Part shown: positions 34,487 to 40,584 of the stretch, one piece after another
Layout: every line of letters starts with the position of its first letter
Numbering within the stretch: the first letter of the stretch is position 1
Assembly (NCBI GenBank): GCA_934320895.1
Contig: CAKRFY010000026.1
Coordinates: 1-40,584, forward strand
From: an uncultured Lachnospiraceae bacterium
GTDB lineage: Bacteria; Bacillota; Clostridia; Lachnospirales; Lachnospiraceae
Length of the DNA stretch: 40,584 nt
Direction: 5' to 3'
Notes under the pieces: generated by a model
Told to the model about the DNA's origin: nothing
Seen by the model: only the letters and a program-made list of their open reading frames with translations
Database searches by the model: none
Program-made: the position numbers and the translations under genes

Positions 34487-35620
34487 ATGAGTGCAAAAAT
34501 TGATTTTCTTTATTTAAGTGAGCCGGATATGATAAAAGCCGGTGTAAAAGATATGGGTAAATGTGTGGATATTATGGAAGACATGATGGTTACATTGAAC
34601 AAAGGGGATTATGTCATGGGAGGTGAAAATCATAATTCACACGGATGTATGGTGACTTTTCCTGATAATCCTGAGTTTGAGGGAATGCCAAAGAATGGTG
34701 AGGACAGAAGATTTATGGCGATGCCTGCATATCTTGGTGGAAACTTTCAAATGGCAGGAATGAAATGGTATGGTTCAAATATCGAGAACAAGAAAAAAGG
34801 GTTGCCACGCTCTATTCTTATGATGATGCTAAATGACAAGGATACTGGTGCTCCACTTGCACTTATGTCAGCTAATCTTTTGAGTGCATACAGAACTGGT
34901 GCAATTCCTGGTGTCGGTGCAAAATATCTTGCAAGAAAAGACTCGACAACAGTGGCAATAGTAGGACCTGGTGTTATGGGAAAAACAGCACTTGCAGCAT
35001 TTATGAGTGTATGTCCTAAGATTGATACGGTAAAGATTAAAGGAAGAGGAAAAAAATCAATAGATTCGTTTGTTGAATATGTTAAAAAAGAATTTCCACA
35101 GGTAACAACGATAAAAGTATGCGAGACTATGGAAGAAGCTATTAGAGACAGCGACATAATAAACACAGCAACATCCGTTGGTGATAAGGAAAGTCTTTTT
35201 CCATATATAGATGATGAATGGATAAAAGAGGGCGCGCTTATCTGTATGCCGTCAGCAGCAAGATTTGATGAAAAATTTTACCTTGATGAAAATACAAAGC
35301 TGGTGGTTGACAACTATAAACTTTATGAGGCATGGGCGGATGAATATCCATATCCAAGCTACGATCCGGTACAGGTAGTCGGAGCAAAATTTATGGATCT
35401 GCTGCATGACAAAAAGATAACAAGAGAAGAGATAATAGATATAGCAGATGTTATTACAAAAAAAGTTCCAGGAAGGGATAATGATAAGCAGAGGATAATC
35501 TATTCAGTAGGTGGTATGCCTGTCGAGGACATAGCATGGGGCGAAACGGTTTATAAAAATGCCTTAAAGCTTGGAATAGGAGTAAAACTTCATTTGTGGG
35601 ATGAACCTGAACTTCATTGA
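34487..35620 (+). CDS. Ornithine cyclodeaminase / mu-crystallin family protein ('tyramine oxidase subunit B' type)
   Basis: 377 aa. The family core is visible: KWYGSNIENKKKGLPRS, then MSANLLSAYRTGAIPGVGA, then the NAD(P)-binding VAIVGPGVMGKTAL. Close relatives are labelled tyramine oxidase subunit B in databases as I recall, but the family mostly reduces or cyclises imino/amino acids (ornithine cyclodeaminase, pyrroline-2-carboxylate reductase). The substrate is therefore open. GGAGGG sits 8-10 nt upstream of the ATG. Its neighbours (AraC regulator, P-II, APC permease) suggest amino-acid or amine use, together with the FAD/Fe-S complex on the other side of the island. Confidence 0.85.
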   Translation: MSAKIDFLYLSEPDMIKAGVKDMGKCVDIMEDMMVTLNKGDYVMGGENHNSHGCMVTFPDNPEFEGMPKNGEDRRFMAMPAYLGGNFQMAGMKWYGSNIENKKKGLPRSILMMMLNDKDTGAPLALMSANLLSAYRTGAIPGVGAKYLARKDSTTVAIVGPGVMGKTALAAFMSVCPKIDTVKIKGRGKKSIDSFVEYVKKEFPQVTTIKVCETMEEAIRDSDIINTATSVGDKESLFPYIDDEWIKEGALICMPSAARFDEKFYLDENTKLVVDNYKLYEAWADEYPYPSYDPVQVVGAKFMDLLHDKKITREEIIDIADVITKKVPGRDNDKQRIIYSVGGMPVEDIAWGETVYKNALKLGIGVKLHLWDEPELH

Positions 35621-35652
35621 TTTTAATAATGTCTGCAGGAATGGAGAATATT

Positions 35653-36456
35653 ATGAAGCAGACAGATATCATAAATCCTTTTCAGCCGTACATGACACTT
35701 GAGATGGATGGTTATAATCAGATTAACAGACCTGATTACGGTATTTCGCATTTTTATGAATTTACAATTCATGATAAGAAAAAACATTGTATTAAAGCTG
35801 TGCCTGATGCGAGTATAGATCTATTGTTTAACATAGGTGAAAATAAGGTTTCTACATATATCAGTGGAACGGTGTTTGGTGTAAAAAAATGGGAACTAGG
35901 TACTCAGGATGACTGTTTTGGCGTGAGATTTCAGCCGGGGCAGGGAATACTTCCAAAAGATCTTACAATGGAAATGATAGTTAATGATGATATTGAAATA
36001 GATGGAGATATCTTTGGCAAAAATCTTACAGATAAAATCGCATTGGCAAAGACCATGAGTGAGAGAATAGAAATATTTAAAAAAGCATATGAACATATGG
36101 TTTTAGAAAGAAATTCTCTTTCAGATAAGGAAAAGATAAATGAATATCTCATAAACAGAATAAGCAGAACAAAGGGTATGATAACAATGAGACAGCTTGA
36201 GGACGAGACAAACTATTCAGCCTGTTATCTGAGAAGGATATTTAAAAACTATCATGGAATTTCGCCAAAGCAGTTTGCTCAGTATATCAGGTTTCAAAAT
36301 CTTTTAATGCAGGCAGATAAAGAAAATGTCAGATATGAACAGGTGGCACTTGATTGTGGTTATTATGATGAACCACATATGATGAAAGAATTTAAAAAAT
36401 ATTCCGGTGTTACATTAGAACAATATAGGAAAATGATAAATACTACAAAAAAATAA
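35653..36456 (+). CDS. AraC-family regulator with DUF6597-like sensor domain
   Basis: 267 aa from the ATG at 35653, which has a GGAG site 7 nt upstream (an earlier ATG at 35629 lacks one). The N-terminal sensor part includes VPDASIDLLFNIGENK and GVRFQPGQGILP, typical of the DUF6597 domain. The C-terminal double helix-turn-helix includes MRQLEDETNYSACYLRRIFK and ALDCGYYDEPHMMKEFKKYSG. It likely controls the adjacent cyclodeaminase-family gene and perhaps the permease in response to an amine or amino acid; this is inferred from context. Confidence 0.92.
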   Translation: MKQTDIINPFQPYMTLEMDGYNQINRPDYGISHFYEFTIHDKKKHCIKAVPDASIDLLFNIGENKVSTYISGTVFGVKKWELGTQDDCFGVRFQPGQGILPKDLTMEMIVNDDIEIDGDIFGKNLTDKIALAKTMSERIEIFKKAYEHMVLERNSLSDKEKINEYLINRISRTKGMITMRQLEDETNYSACYLRRIFKNYHGISPKQFAQYIRFQNLLMQADKENVRYEQVALDCGYYDEPHMMKEFKKYSGVTLEQYRKMINTTKK

Positions 36457-36569
36457 ATTGTAGTTTTGAAGAATAAATATTTATAAAGCTAAAGAAAATG
36501 TTTCTTAACTGAAATTCAGGGGAATTAGCAGGAATTAAAAAATTATAAGTTATAAAGGAGAGAGCGACT

Positions 36570-36914
36570 ATGGGAATATCTAAAATAGAAGTAATAACGG
36601 GAATGTCAAAATTGACTAATCTTATAAGTGAATTAAGCAAAGTGGGTGTGCGTGGAGTGACTGTAATGCAGGTACTTGGGTGTGGGATTGAAATGGGGAC
36701 AAAAGAATATGAGGTTGAACTGAATGAAGTTATGGAACTTTTGCCAAAACAGCAGATAAATATCGTAGTGGAGGATGAAAAAATAGATAAGATACTTGAT
36801 CTTGTCAAAAAAGAACTTTATACAGGTCATATAGGTGATGGAAAGATATTTGTTTACGGAATCGATAATGTAATAAGGGTTCGTACCGGTGATGAGGGTG
36901 TTGAGGCTCTTTAA
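36570..36914 (+). CDS. P-II family nitrogen regulatory protein
   Basis: 114 aa with the P-II fold signatures: N-terminal KIEVITGMSKLTNLISEL, central VTVMQVLGCG, LLPKQQINIVV, then the TGHIGDGKIFVYGI motif and C-terminal IRVRTGDEG. The T-loop is shorter than in GlnB/GlnK and lacks the usual GRQKG...YRG sequence, though a tyrosine is present (KEYEV). It probably senses adenylyl nucleotides and/or 2-oxoglutarate and acts on the neighbouring permease, as GlnK does on AmtB; this partner is inferred from adjacency. It has an AAAGGAGAG RBS. Confidence 0.9.
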   Translation: MGISKIEVITGMSKLTNLISELSKVGVRGVTVMQVLGCGIEMGTKEYEVELNEVMELLPKQQINIVVEDEKIDKILDLVKKELYTGHIGDGKIFVYGIDNVIRVRTGDEGVEAL

Positions 36915-37052
36915 AAGTTTGCTGCATAGACAGATTCTGTCAAGCAGGATGGATATATTTATGTGGTAGTGTGAAAAATATATACTCAATTTTTTCATGT
37001 TTTGCACAGAAAACAGTTTAGAAATGTGGATTAGCACGAAAGGAATTTGCTT

Positions 37053-38456
37053 ATGAATAAAAAGAAATTAGGACTTGCAAATGTAGTATCCATATCTGTC
37101 GGGCTTGTAATTGCGACAAGCTGTCTTGTTTCATTAGGCGAGGGTTCGGGAACACTTGGAGTTACATTTATTCTCGCAATGGCAATAGCAATGTTATTAA
37201 ATATGACGACAGTTGCATCATTGTCAGAATTAAATGCATTGATGCCAAACACGACAGGAGGACTTGCACAATATACACTTGCAGCTATAGGACCATTGCC
37301 AACACTTGTGTCAATGGTGGGAGGTTACATAATATGTAACACAATGTCATGCGGTGTTGAGGCTTCGATTTTTTCATTTTCACTTGCTGATACTATAGGT
37401 GGGAATATACCGAGTATAGTTTATACATTTATAATGACATTTATAATACTTCTTACAAATCTGCGTGGAGTTGATATGTTTGCAAAAATTCAGGATATAG
37501 TTGCATTTCTTCTTGTAGGTTCGCTTGTCGTAATGGGATTTATCGGAATGATAGGTGCAGGTATGGGAGCTAAGGTAGATCAGCCATTTGTACTTGAAGC
37601 TGATTTTAAGAGCATCGCTTCCATGACGGCAGTTGCATTCTGGCTTTTTATCGGGGCAGAGTATGCTATTCCAATTTCAAAAGAAGTAAAAAATGCAAAA
37701 AGAAATGTACCTCTTGGAATGATGATAGGACTTTTCTTGATCTTCATAATGCAGTCGGTTATGGTATTTGGATTTCACAATTATGTTGAGTGGGGAAAAC
37801 TTGCTGATTCAGCAGCACCACATCTTCTTTATGGATATGCGATCCTTGGAAAATTTGGAAAGATATGGATGATGTTAGTTGGAGCACTTGCCGTAATAAG
37901 CACACAGAATTCTACAGTAAATTCACTTGCTGTTATATGCCAGGGTATGGCAAAAATGAACATGATGCCAAAAATATTTGCAAAAACAAACAAATATAAA
38001 GTACCATGGTTTGGTCAGGTATTTGTAAGTGTGGCAATATTTTTATTTGCATTTGTAAGTAACAATTCTGCAGACATGATAGGTTTCCTTATACTTGTTG
38101 GTTCGGTAATATGGATGGTTTCATACATACTTGCACATATTGATGTACTTGTATTCAGAAAGAGACTTCCAAAAGCACCGCGAAACTTTAAAGTGCCAGG
38201 AGGATGGATCTTACCGATAATAGGAATTTTAGGAACTACATATATGATTATAAATATATCTACAGACCCACATGAAAGAATGATGATATGGCTGCTTACA
38301 GGAGTATCATTTTTAATACTTGGAATATATTCGGCTATATGGATAAAAGTAAAAATGAAAATGCCGGTATTTAAGCATGTTCCACTTGAAAAAGTAATGG
38401 CTATGGAAAATGATCTTTACTATGTAGTCAGAAAACAGAAAGGAATATGGAAGTAA
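37053..38456 (+). CDS. APC-superfamily amino-acid permease
   Basis: 467 aa, about 12 hydrophobic membrane segments. The first helix contains VVSISVGLVIATSCLVSLGEG, the unwound substrate-binding segment of APC transporters, followed by AMLLNMTTVASLSELNALMP and GGLAQYTLAAIG. The conserved IGAEYAIPISKEVKNAKRNVP lies in the middle loop. It is an inner-membrane importer or exchanger of an amino acid or amine; substrate unknown. The ATG at 37053 is preferred (AAAGGA 8-9 nt upstream) over a TTG at 37047. It may supply the substrate of the flanking oxidoreductase genes. Confidence 0.9.
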   Translation: MNKKKLGLANVVSISVGLVIATSCLVSLGEGSGTLGVTFILAMAIAMLLNMTTVASLSELNALMPNTTGGLAQYTLAAIGPLPTLVSMVGGYIICNTMSCGVEASIFSFSLADTIGGNIPSIVYTFIMTFIILLTNLRGVDMFAKIQDIVAFLLVGSLVVMGFIGMIGAGMGAKVDQPFVLEADFKSIASMTAVAFWLFIGAEYAIPISKEVKNAKRNVPLGMMIGLFLIFIMQSVMVFGFHNYVEWGKLADSAAPHLLYGYAILGKFGKIWMMLVGALAVISTQNSTVNSLAVICQGMAKMNMMPKIFAKTNKYKVPWFGQVFVSVAIFLFAFVSNNSADMIGFLILVGSVIWMVSYILAHIDVLVFRKRLPKAPRNFKVPGGWILPIIGILGTTYMIINISTDPHERMMIWLLTGVSFLILGIYSAIWIKVKMKMPVFKHVPLEKVMAMENDLYYVVRKQKGIWK

Positions 38457-38504
38457 AAATAAAATCCCCTTTTTATGTATAACAGTAAGAGGGGATTTTA
38501 TTTT
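38456..38504 (+). terminator. Bidirectional terminator between the permease and pdaA
   Basis: AAAATAAAATCCCC (38456-38469) pairs perfectly with GGGGATTTTATTTT (38491-38504). Convergent genes on both sides make a two-way terminator likely. Confidence 0.9.
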
Positions 38505-38604
38505 GTATGAATGTCATAGAAGATAGTATTATACGACAGAAAGTTTACATAAATTTCTGTGTTAAAACAGTTACAGCAAAATTTATTAGTTTAATATAAA
38601 TTTT

Positions 38605-39408
38605 TTATTTATTATCATGTTTTAATTTTATTGTATCTAGTGTCTTAAATTCATAATTTTTTGATTTCATATATTTGATAATTTTTGGAAGAGCCTTAGT
38701 GTCTGCTTTGGAAATAGCATGCAAAAGAGGAATCATTCCCTTATGATAATAGCTTTTGAATCTTCCGACAACATAATCTGTAGATGGCTGGTCTGACGGG
38801 TTATAATCATACCAGGCAAGACTCCAGAGGACGGTGGTGTATCCCATATCCTGCATTGTTTTTAATGCACGTTCACTGTAATTTCCTTCAGGCGGGCGGA
38901 CAAATTTATCAATCGTGTAGCCTGTTTTCTTTTTCATACATTTTTCAACACTTTTTAATTCTGAGCGAATTTTGTCAGTATTACATTCACCGAGTCTTGG
39001 ATGCGTTGAAGTGTGGTTACCAACTAGATGTCCTTCTTTTTTCATACGTTTTACAAGTTTTGCATTTTCCTCGACATATGGTTTTGTGACGAAAAAGATT
39101 GCCTTGATATTTTTCTGTTTAAGGGTATCAAGTATTTTTTTTGTATGTCCGTTTTCATATCCGCAGTCAAATGTAAGGTATATGTATTTCTTTTTTGTAT
39201 TGCCTGTGTATATGGTATTGTATTTCTTTAACGAAAATCCGTTATAGGGTAAAGTACCGCCGGGTGTCGTATGATCTTTATTAAGACCTAATCCCCAGTC
39301 AACAGATTTTGTAGAGTAATGTTTTTTGGCTGCCGTTGTATTTTGTGTACCTGAACATAAAAGTGAGCAGGTAAGAATAAGGCATATGATCCTTTTGATA
39401 TTTTTCAT
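38605..39408 (-). CDS. pdaA: Polysaccharide deacetylase, PdaA type (muramic-delta-lactam de-N-acetylase)
   Basis: 267 aa from an ATG with AAAGGAGGA upstream on the minus strand; the longer open frame upstream is not needed. Residues 1 to about 27 form a signal peptide (KNIKRIICLILTCSLLCSG). The NodB domain shows TFDCGYENG (motif 1), GNHTSTHPRL (motif 2, zinc histidines), RPPEGNYSE (motif 3) and LLHAISK (motif 5). The ending FKTLD is typical of PdaA, which removes acetyl groups from MurNAc during spore-cortex delta-lactam formation. This implies a sporulating host or a recent sporulating ancestor. Confidence 0.88.
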   Translation of the reverse strand: MKNIKRIICLILTCSLLCSGTQNTTAAKKHYSTKSVDWGLGLNKDHTTPGGTLPYNGFSLKKYNTIYTGNTKKKYIYLTFDCGYENGHTKKILDTLKQKNIKAIFFVTKPYVEENAKLVKRMKKEGHLVGNHTSTHPRLGECNTDKIRSELKSVEKCMKKKTGYTIDKFVRPPEGNYSERALKTMQDMGYTTVLWSLAWYDYNPSDQPSTDYVVGRFKSYYHKGMIPLLHAISKADTKALPKIIKYMKSKNYEFKTLDTIKLKHDNK

Positions 39409-39492
39409 TTGAAAATCCTCCTTTTTTACAATAATGTGCTCTTGGAATCTTCTAAACGAAGAATTTCGAGATGAATTTTTTATATACAATGA

Positions 39493-39533
39493 CATTTTCG
39501 CAGTGCGTACACGGTGTGTACGATGAGAAAATG
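39493..39533. promoter_or_regulatory. Composite inverted repeat upstream of pdaA
   Basis: Outer arms CATTTTC (39493-39499) and GAAAATG (39527-39533), inner arms CGTACAC and GTGTACG. Located 85 nt upstream of the pdaA start on the opposite side from the ATPase-like gene. Function unknown; operator is the simplest idea. Confidence 0.45.
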
Positions 39534-39655
39534 GAGGCAGTATATCCAAAATCCAGCCGAAAGGGTTCGTTTTGAGAAGATACTGAGAGTACATCAATAT
39601 TATATATCATATCATCCCAAAATGCTTTACAAATTTATTAAATTCCTGTGTATTG

Positions 39656-39693
39656 AGTCAAGCGGATATTCGCAATCCGCTCTGCTACTTGCT
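39656..39693 (-). repeat. Dispersed intergenic hairpin repeat, copy 5
   Basis: Read on the minus strand it is AGCAAGTAGCAGAGCGGATT, then GCGAATATCCGCTTGACT, the best consensus copy. With the composite palindrome and a promoter it accounts for the 39409-39789 gap. Confidence 0.85.
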
Positions 39694-39730
39694 TGATAGT
39701 ATTAAAAAGTTTTTTAAAGAAGTATCCTTA

Positions 39731-39759
39731 TTGTTAAGGAAAGTATGTTAGAATAATAA
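39731..39759 (+). promoter_or_regulatory. Predicted promoter of the ATPase-like pseudogene
   Basis: -35 TTGTTA, 17-bp spacer, -10 TAATAA, followed about 10-20 nt later by an AAAGAGGTG RBS. Confidence 0.4.
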
Positions 39760-39789
39760 GTAAAATATTAGAGAAAGAGGTGTAAATGT

Positions 39790-40141
39790 ATGGGAATGTT
39801 TGTTAATTCTGACAATAGTGCATTTCAGGTGTCGTTAAATTCTGAAATCTATATGGACAAAACAGGGATGTTAGAATATACAAATAAAGTGATGAATACA
39901 TTGCAGGGCTATATATGTAACAGCCGTCCAAGAAGATTTGGAAAATCTGTTATGGCAAATATGCTTGCAGCATACTACAGTAAAGGCTGCGATTCAAGAG
40001 CAATGTTTTCATCATTAAAAATAAGTCAAAGTTCCGGGTTAAAAAAATATAAATAAGTATGATGTTATACATGTTGATATCCAGTGGTGCCTTGAACCGG
40101 CAGGTGATATGCCAGAGACACAAAGTCATTATCAGATATAA
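39790..40141 (+). pseudogene. AAA-ATPase-like (PF09820 type) gene, frameshifted and truncated
   Basis: The first frame (39790-40056) encodes MGMFVNSDNSAFQVSLNSEI...YMDKTGML and the Walker-like NSRPRRFGKSVMANMLAAYY, the standard N-terminus of the AAA-ATPase-like/DUF1703 family (usually 500-600 aa). The frame breaks at LKKYK; another frame continues NKYDVIHVDIQWCLEPAGDM, the expected next segment, and ends at 40141 where transposase sequence begins. So there is a small indel near 40050 plus loss of over 80 % of the gene. Confidence 0.85.
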
Positions 40142-40395
40142 TGGAAAAAGCGTTAAAACGCTTGGATAAAGACCATATTCATTACATGATAGAAACAGAA
40201 CCGACAATGCCTGTTAGTAAAATTATGAATCTGATGAAAAGTTATACGACATACCATGTATGTGAAAGATATCCGAATTATTTGCGAAAGCATTTTTGGA
40301 AAGAACATACTTTTTGGACAGATGGGTATTTTGCCTGTAGTGTAGGAAATGTATCAGAAGAAATGCTAAAAAGATATATAGAAAATCAGGGTTGA
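40117..40395 (+). mobile_element. IS200/IS605-type TnpA (Y1 transposase), 5'-truncated remnant
   Basis: Encodes LSDIMEKALKRLDKDHIHYM (HUH-type His pair, H-I-H), ...KSYTTYHVCERYPNYLRKHFW, then EHTFWTDGYFACSVG and RYIENQG with the candidate catalytic tyrosine. The first ~45 residues of the usual 130-150 are missing and the stop comes early. It begins exactly where the ATPase-like gene is cut. Confidence 0.85.
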
Positions 40396-40584
40396 GAAAG
40401 AGAAAAAATCAGTTAGTAAAACTGACTGTAACAATTACTGCAACAGACAATTAAAGAAAGAATATGAATGGCTGAAAGAAGTGGATAAATTTGCTCTGAC
40501 AAATGCAATTTACAACATGGATGCTGCATACCAGAAATTTTTTAAGGAACATGCAGGTTATCCGAAGTTTAAGAGTAAACATGA
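40391..40584 (+). mobile_element. TnpB (IS200/IS605 OrfB) fragment running off the window
   Basis: Open frame encoding SVSKTDCNNYCNRQLKKEY, then EWLKEVDKFALTNAIYNMD and AAYQKFFKEHAGYPKFKSKH, the N-terminal helical part of TnpB. The usual first ~40 residues are absent; tnpA is joined directly to this internal segment, so the element has an internal deletion. The C-terminal RuvC region, if present, is beyond the window. Confidence 0.85.

Noticed and set aside
38784..39247. Overlapping plus-strand open frames opposite pdaA
   Set aside because: They lack RBSs, have unnatural amino-acid composition and mirror the pdaA coding strand.

Overview
The window looks like a chromosomal segment of a low-GC, endospore-forming Clostridia bacterium, most likely Lachnospiraceae. 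The evidence is A/T-rich coding sequence, strong AGGAGG-type ribosome binding sites, a PdaA-type spore-cortex deacetylase, and the gene families present (DUF6198-kinase fusion, DUF3791, HcnA/B-like oxidoreductases, APC permease). The species cannot be named from sequence alone.

Left flank (1-10.5 kb): the 3' part of a tRNA-Glu gene, prolyl-tRNA synthetase, a divergent MarR plus membrane-kinase operon with a three-box operator, D-aminoacyl-tRNA deacylase, an Fe-S-type flavodoxin-fold reductase, a Maf nucleotide pyrophosphatase, a decayed DUF3791 module, and a four-gene FAD/Fe-S oxidoreductase cluster resembling HcnABC, octopine/nopaline oxidase or dye-linked proline dehydrogenase. Right flank (34.4-40.6 kb): an ornithine-cyclodeaminase-family protein, an AraC regulator, a P-II protein, an APC permease, PdaA, and a broken AAA-ATPase-like gene overrun by a decayed IS200/IS605 element. 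The oxidoreductase cluster and the cyclodeaminase/AraC/P-II/permease set plausibly form one amino- or imino-acid catabolic locus split by the central island.

Central defence island (10.5-34.4 kb): a BREX type 1-like operon starts from a near-consensus promoter and runs HTH regulator, brxA, brxB, brxC, AAA ATPase plus a small ORF, pglX, accessory cargo, AlbA_2/Schlafen-type protein, pglZ. No brxL is visible. Between pglX and pglZ lies about 10 kb of cargo. First comes a very A/T-rich two-gene unit: a single protein carrying an archaeo-eukaryotic primase domain followed by a reverse transcriptase domain (YVDD), overlapping an 850-aa partner whose C-terminus has a weak phosphoribosyltransferase-like loop. 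Next is a Septu-like PtuA/PtuB pair. Then come pseudogenes: a DUF6339-like remnant, a second diverged copy of the pglX 3' end, and a gene broken by an in-frame stop.

The cargo is bounded by diagnostic repeats. The last ~40 codons of pglX recur after the RT and Septu modules, and a hairpin-plus-RBS leader is repeated before ptuA, before the DUF6339 remnant and, in short form, before pglZ. This suggests modular insertion or recombination between pglX and pglZ. The primase-RT plus 850-aa partner is the best candidate for an under-described system. A five-copy, ~38-nt hairpin repeat is scattered through intergenic regions of both flanks but is absent from the island interior.
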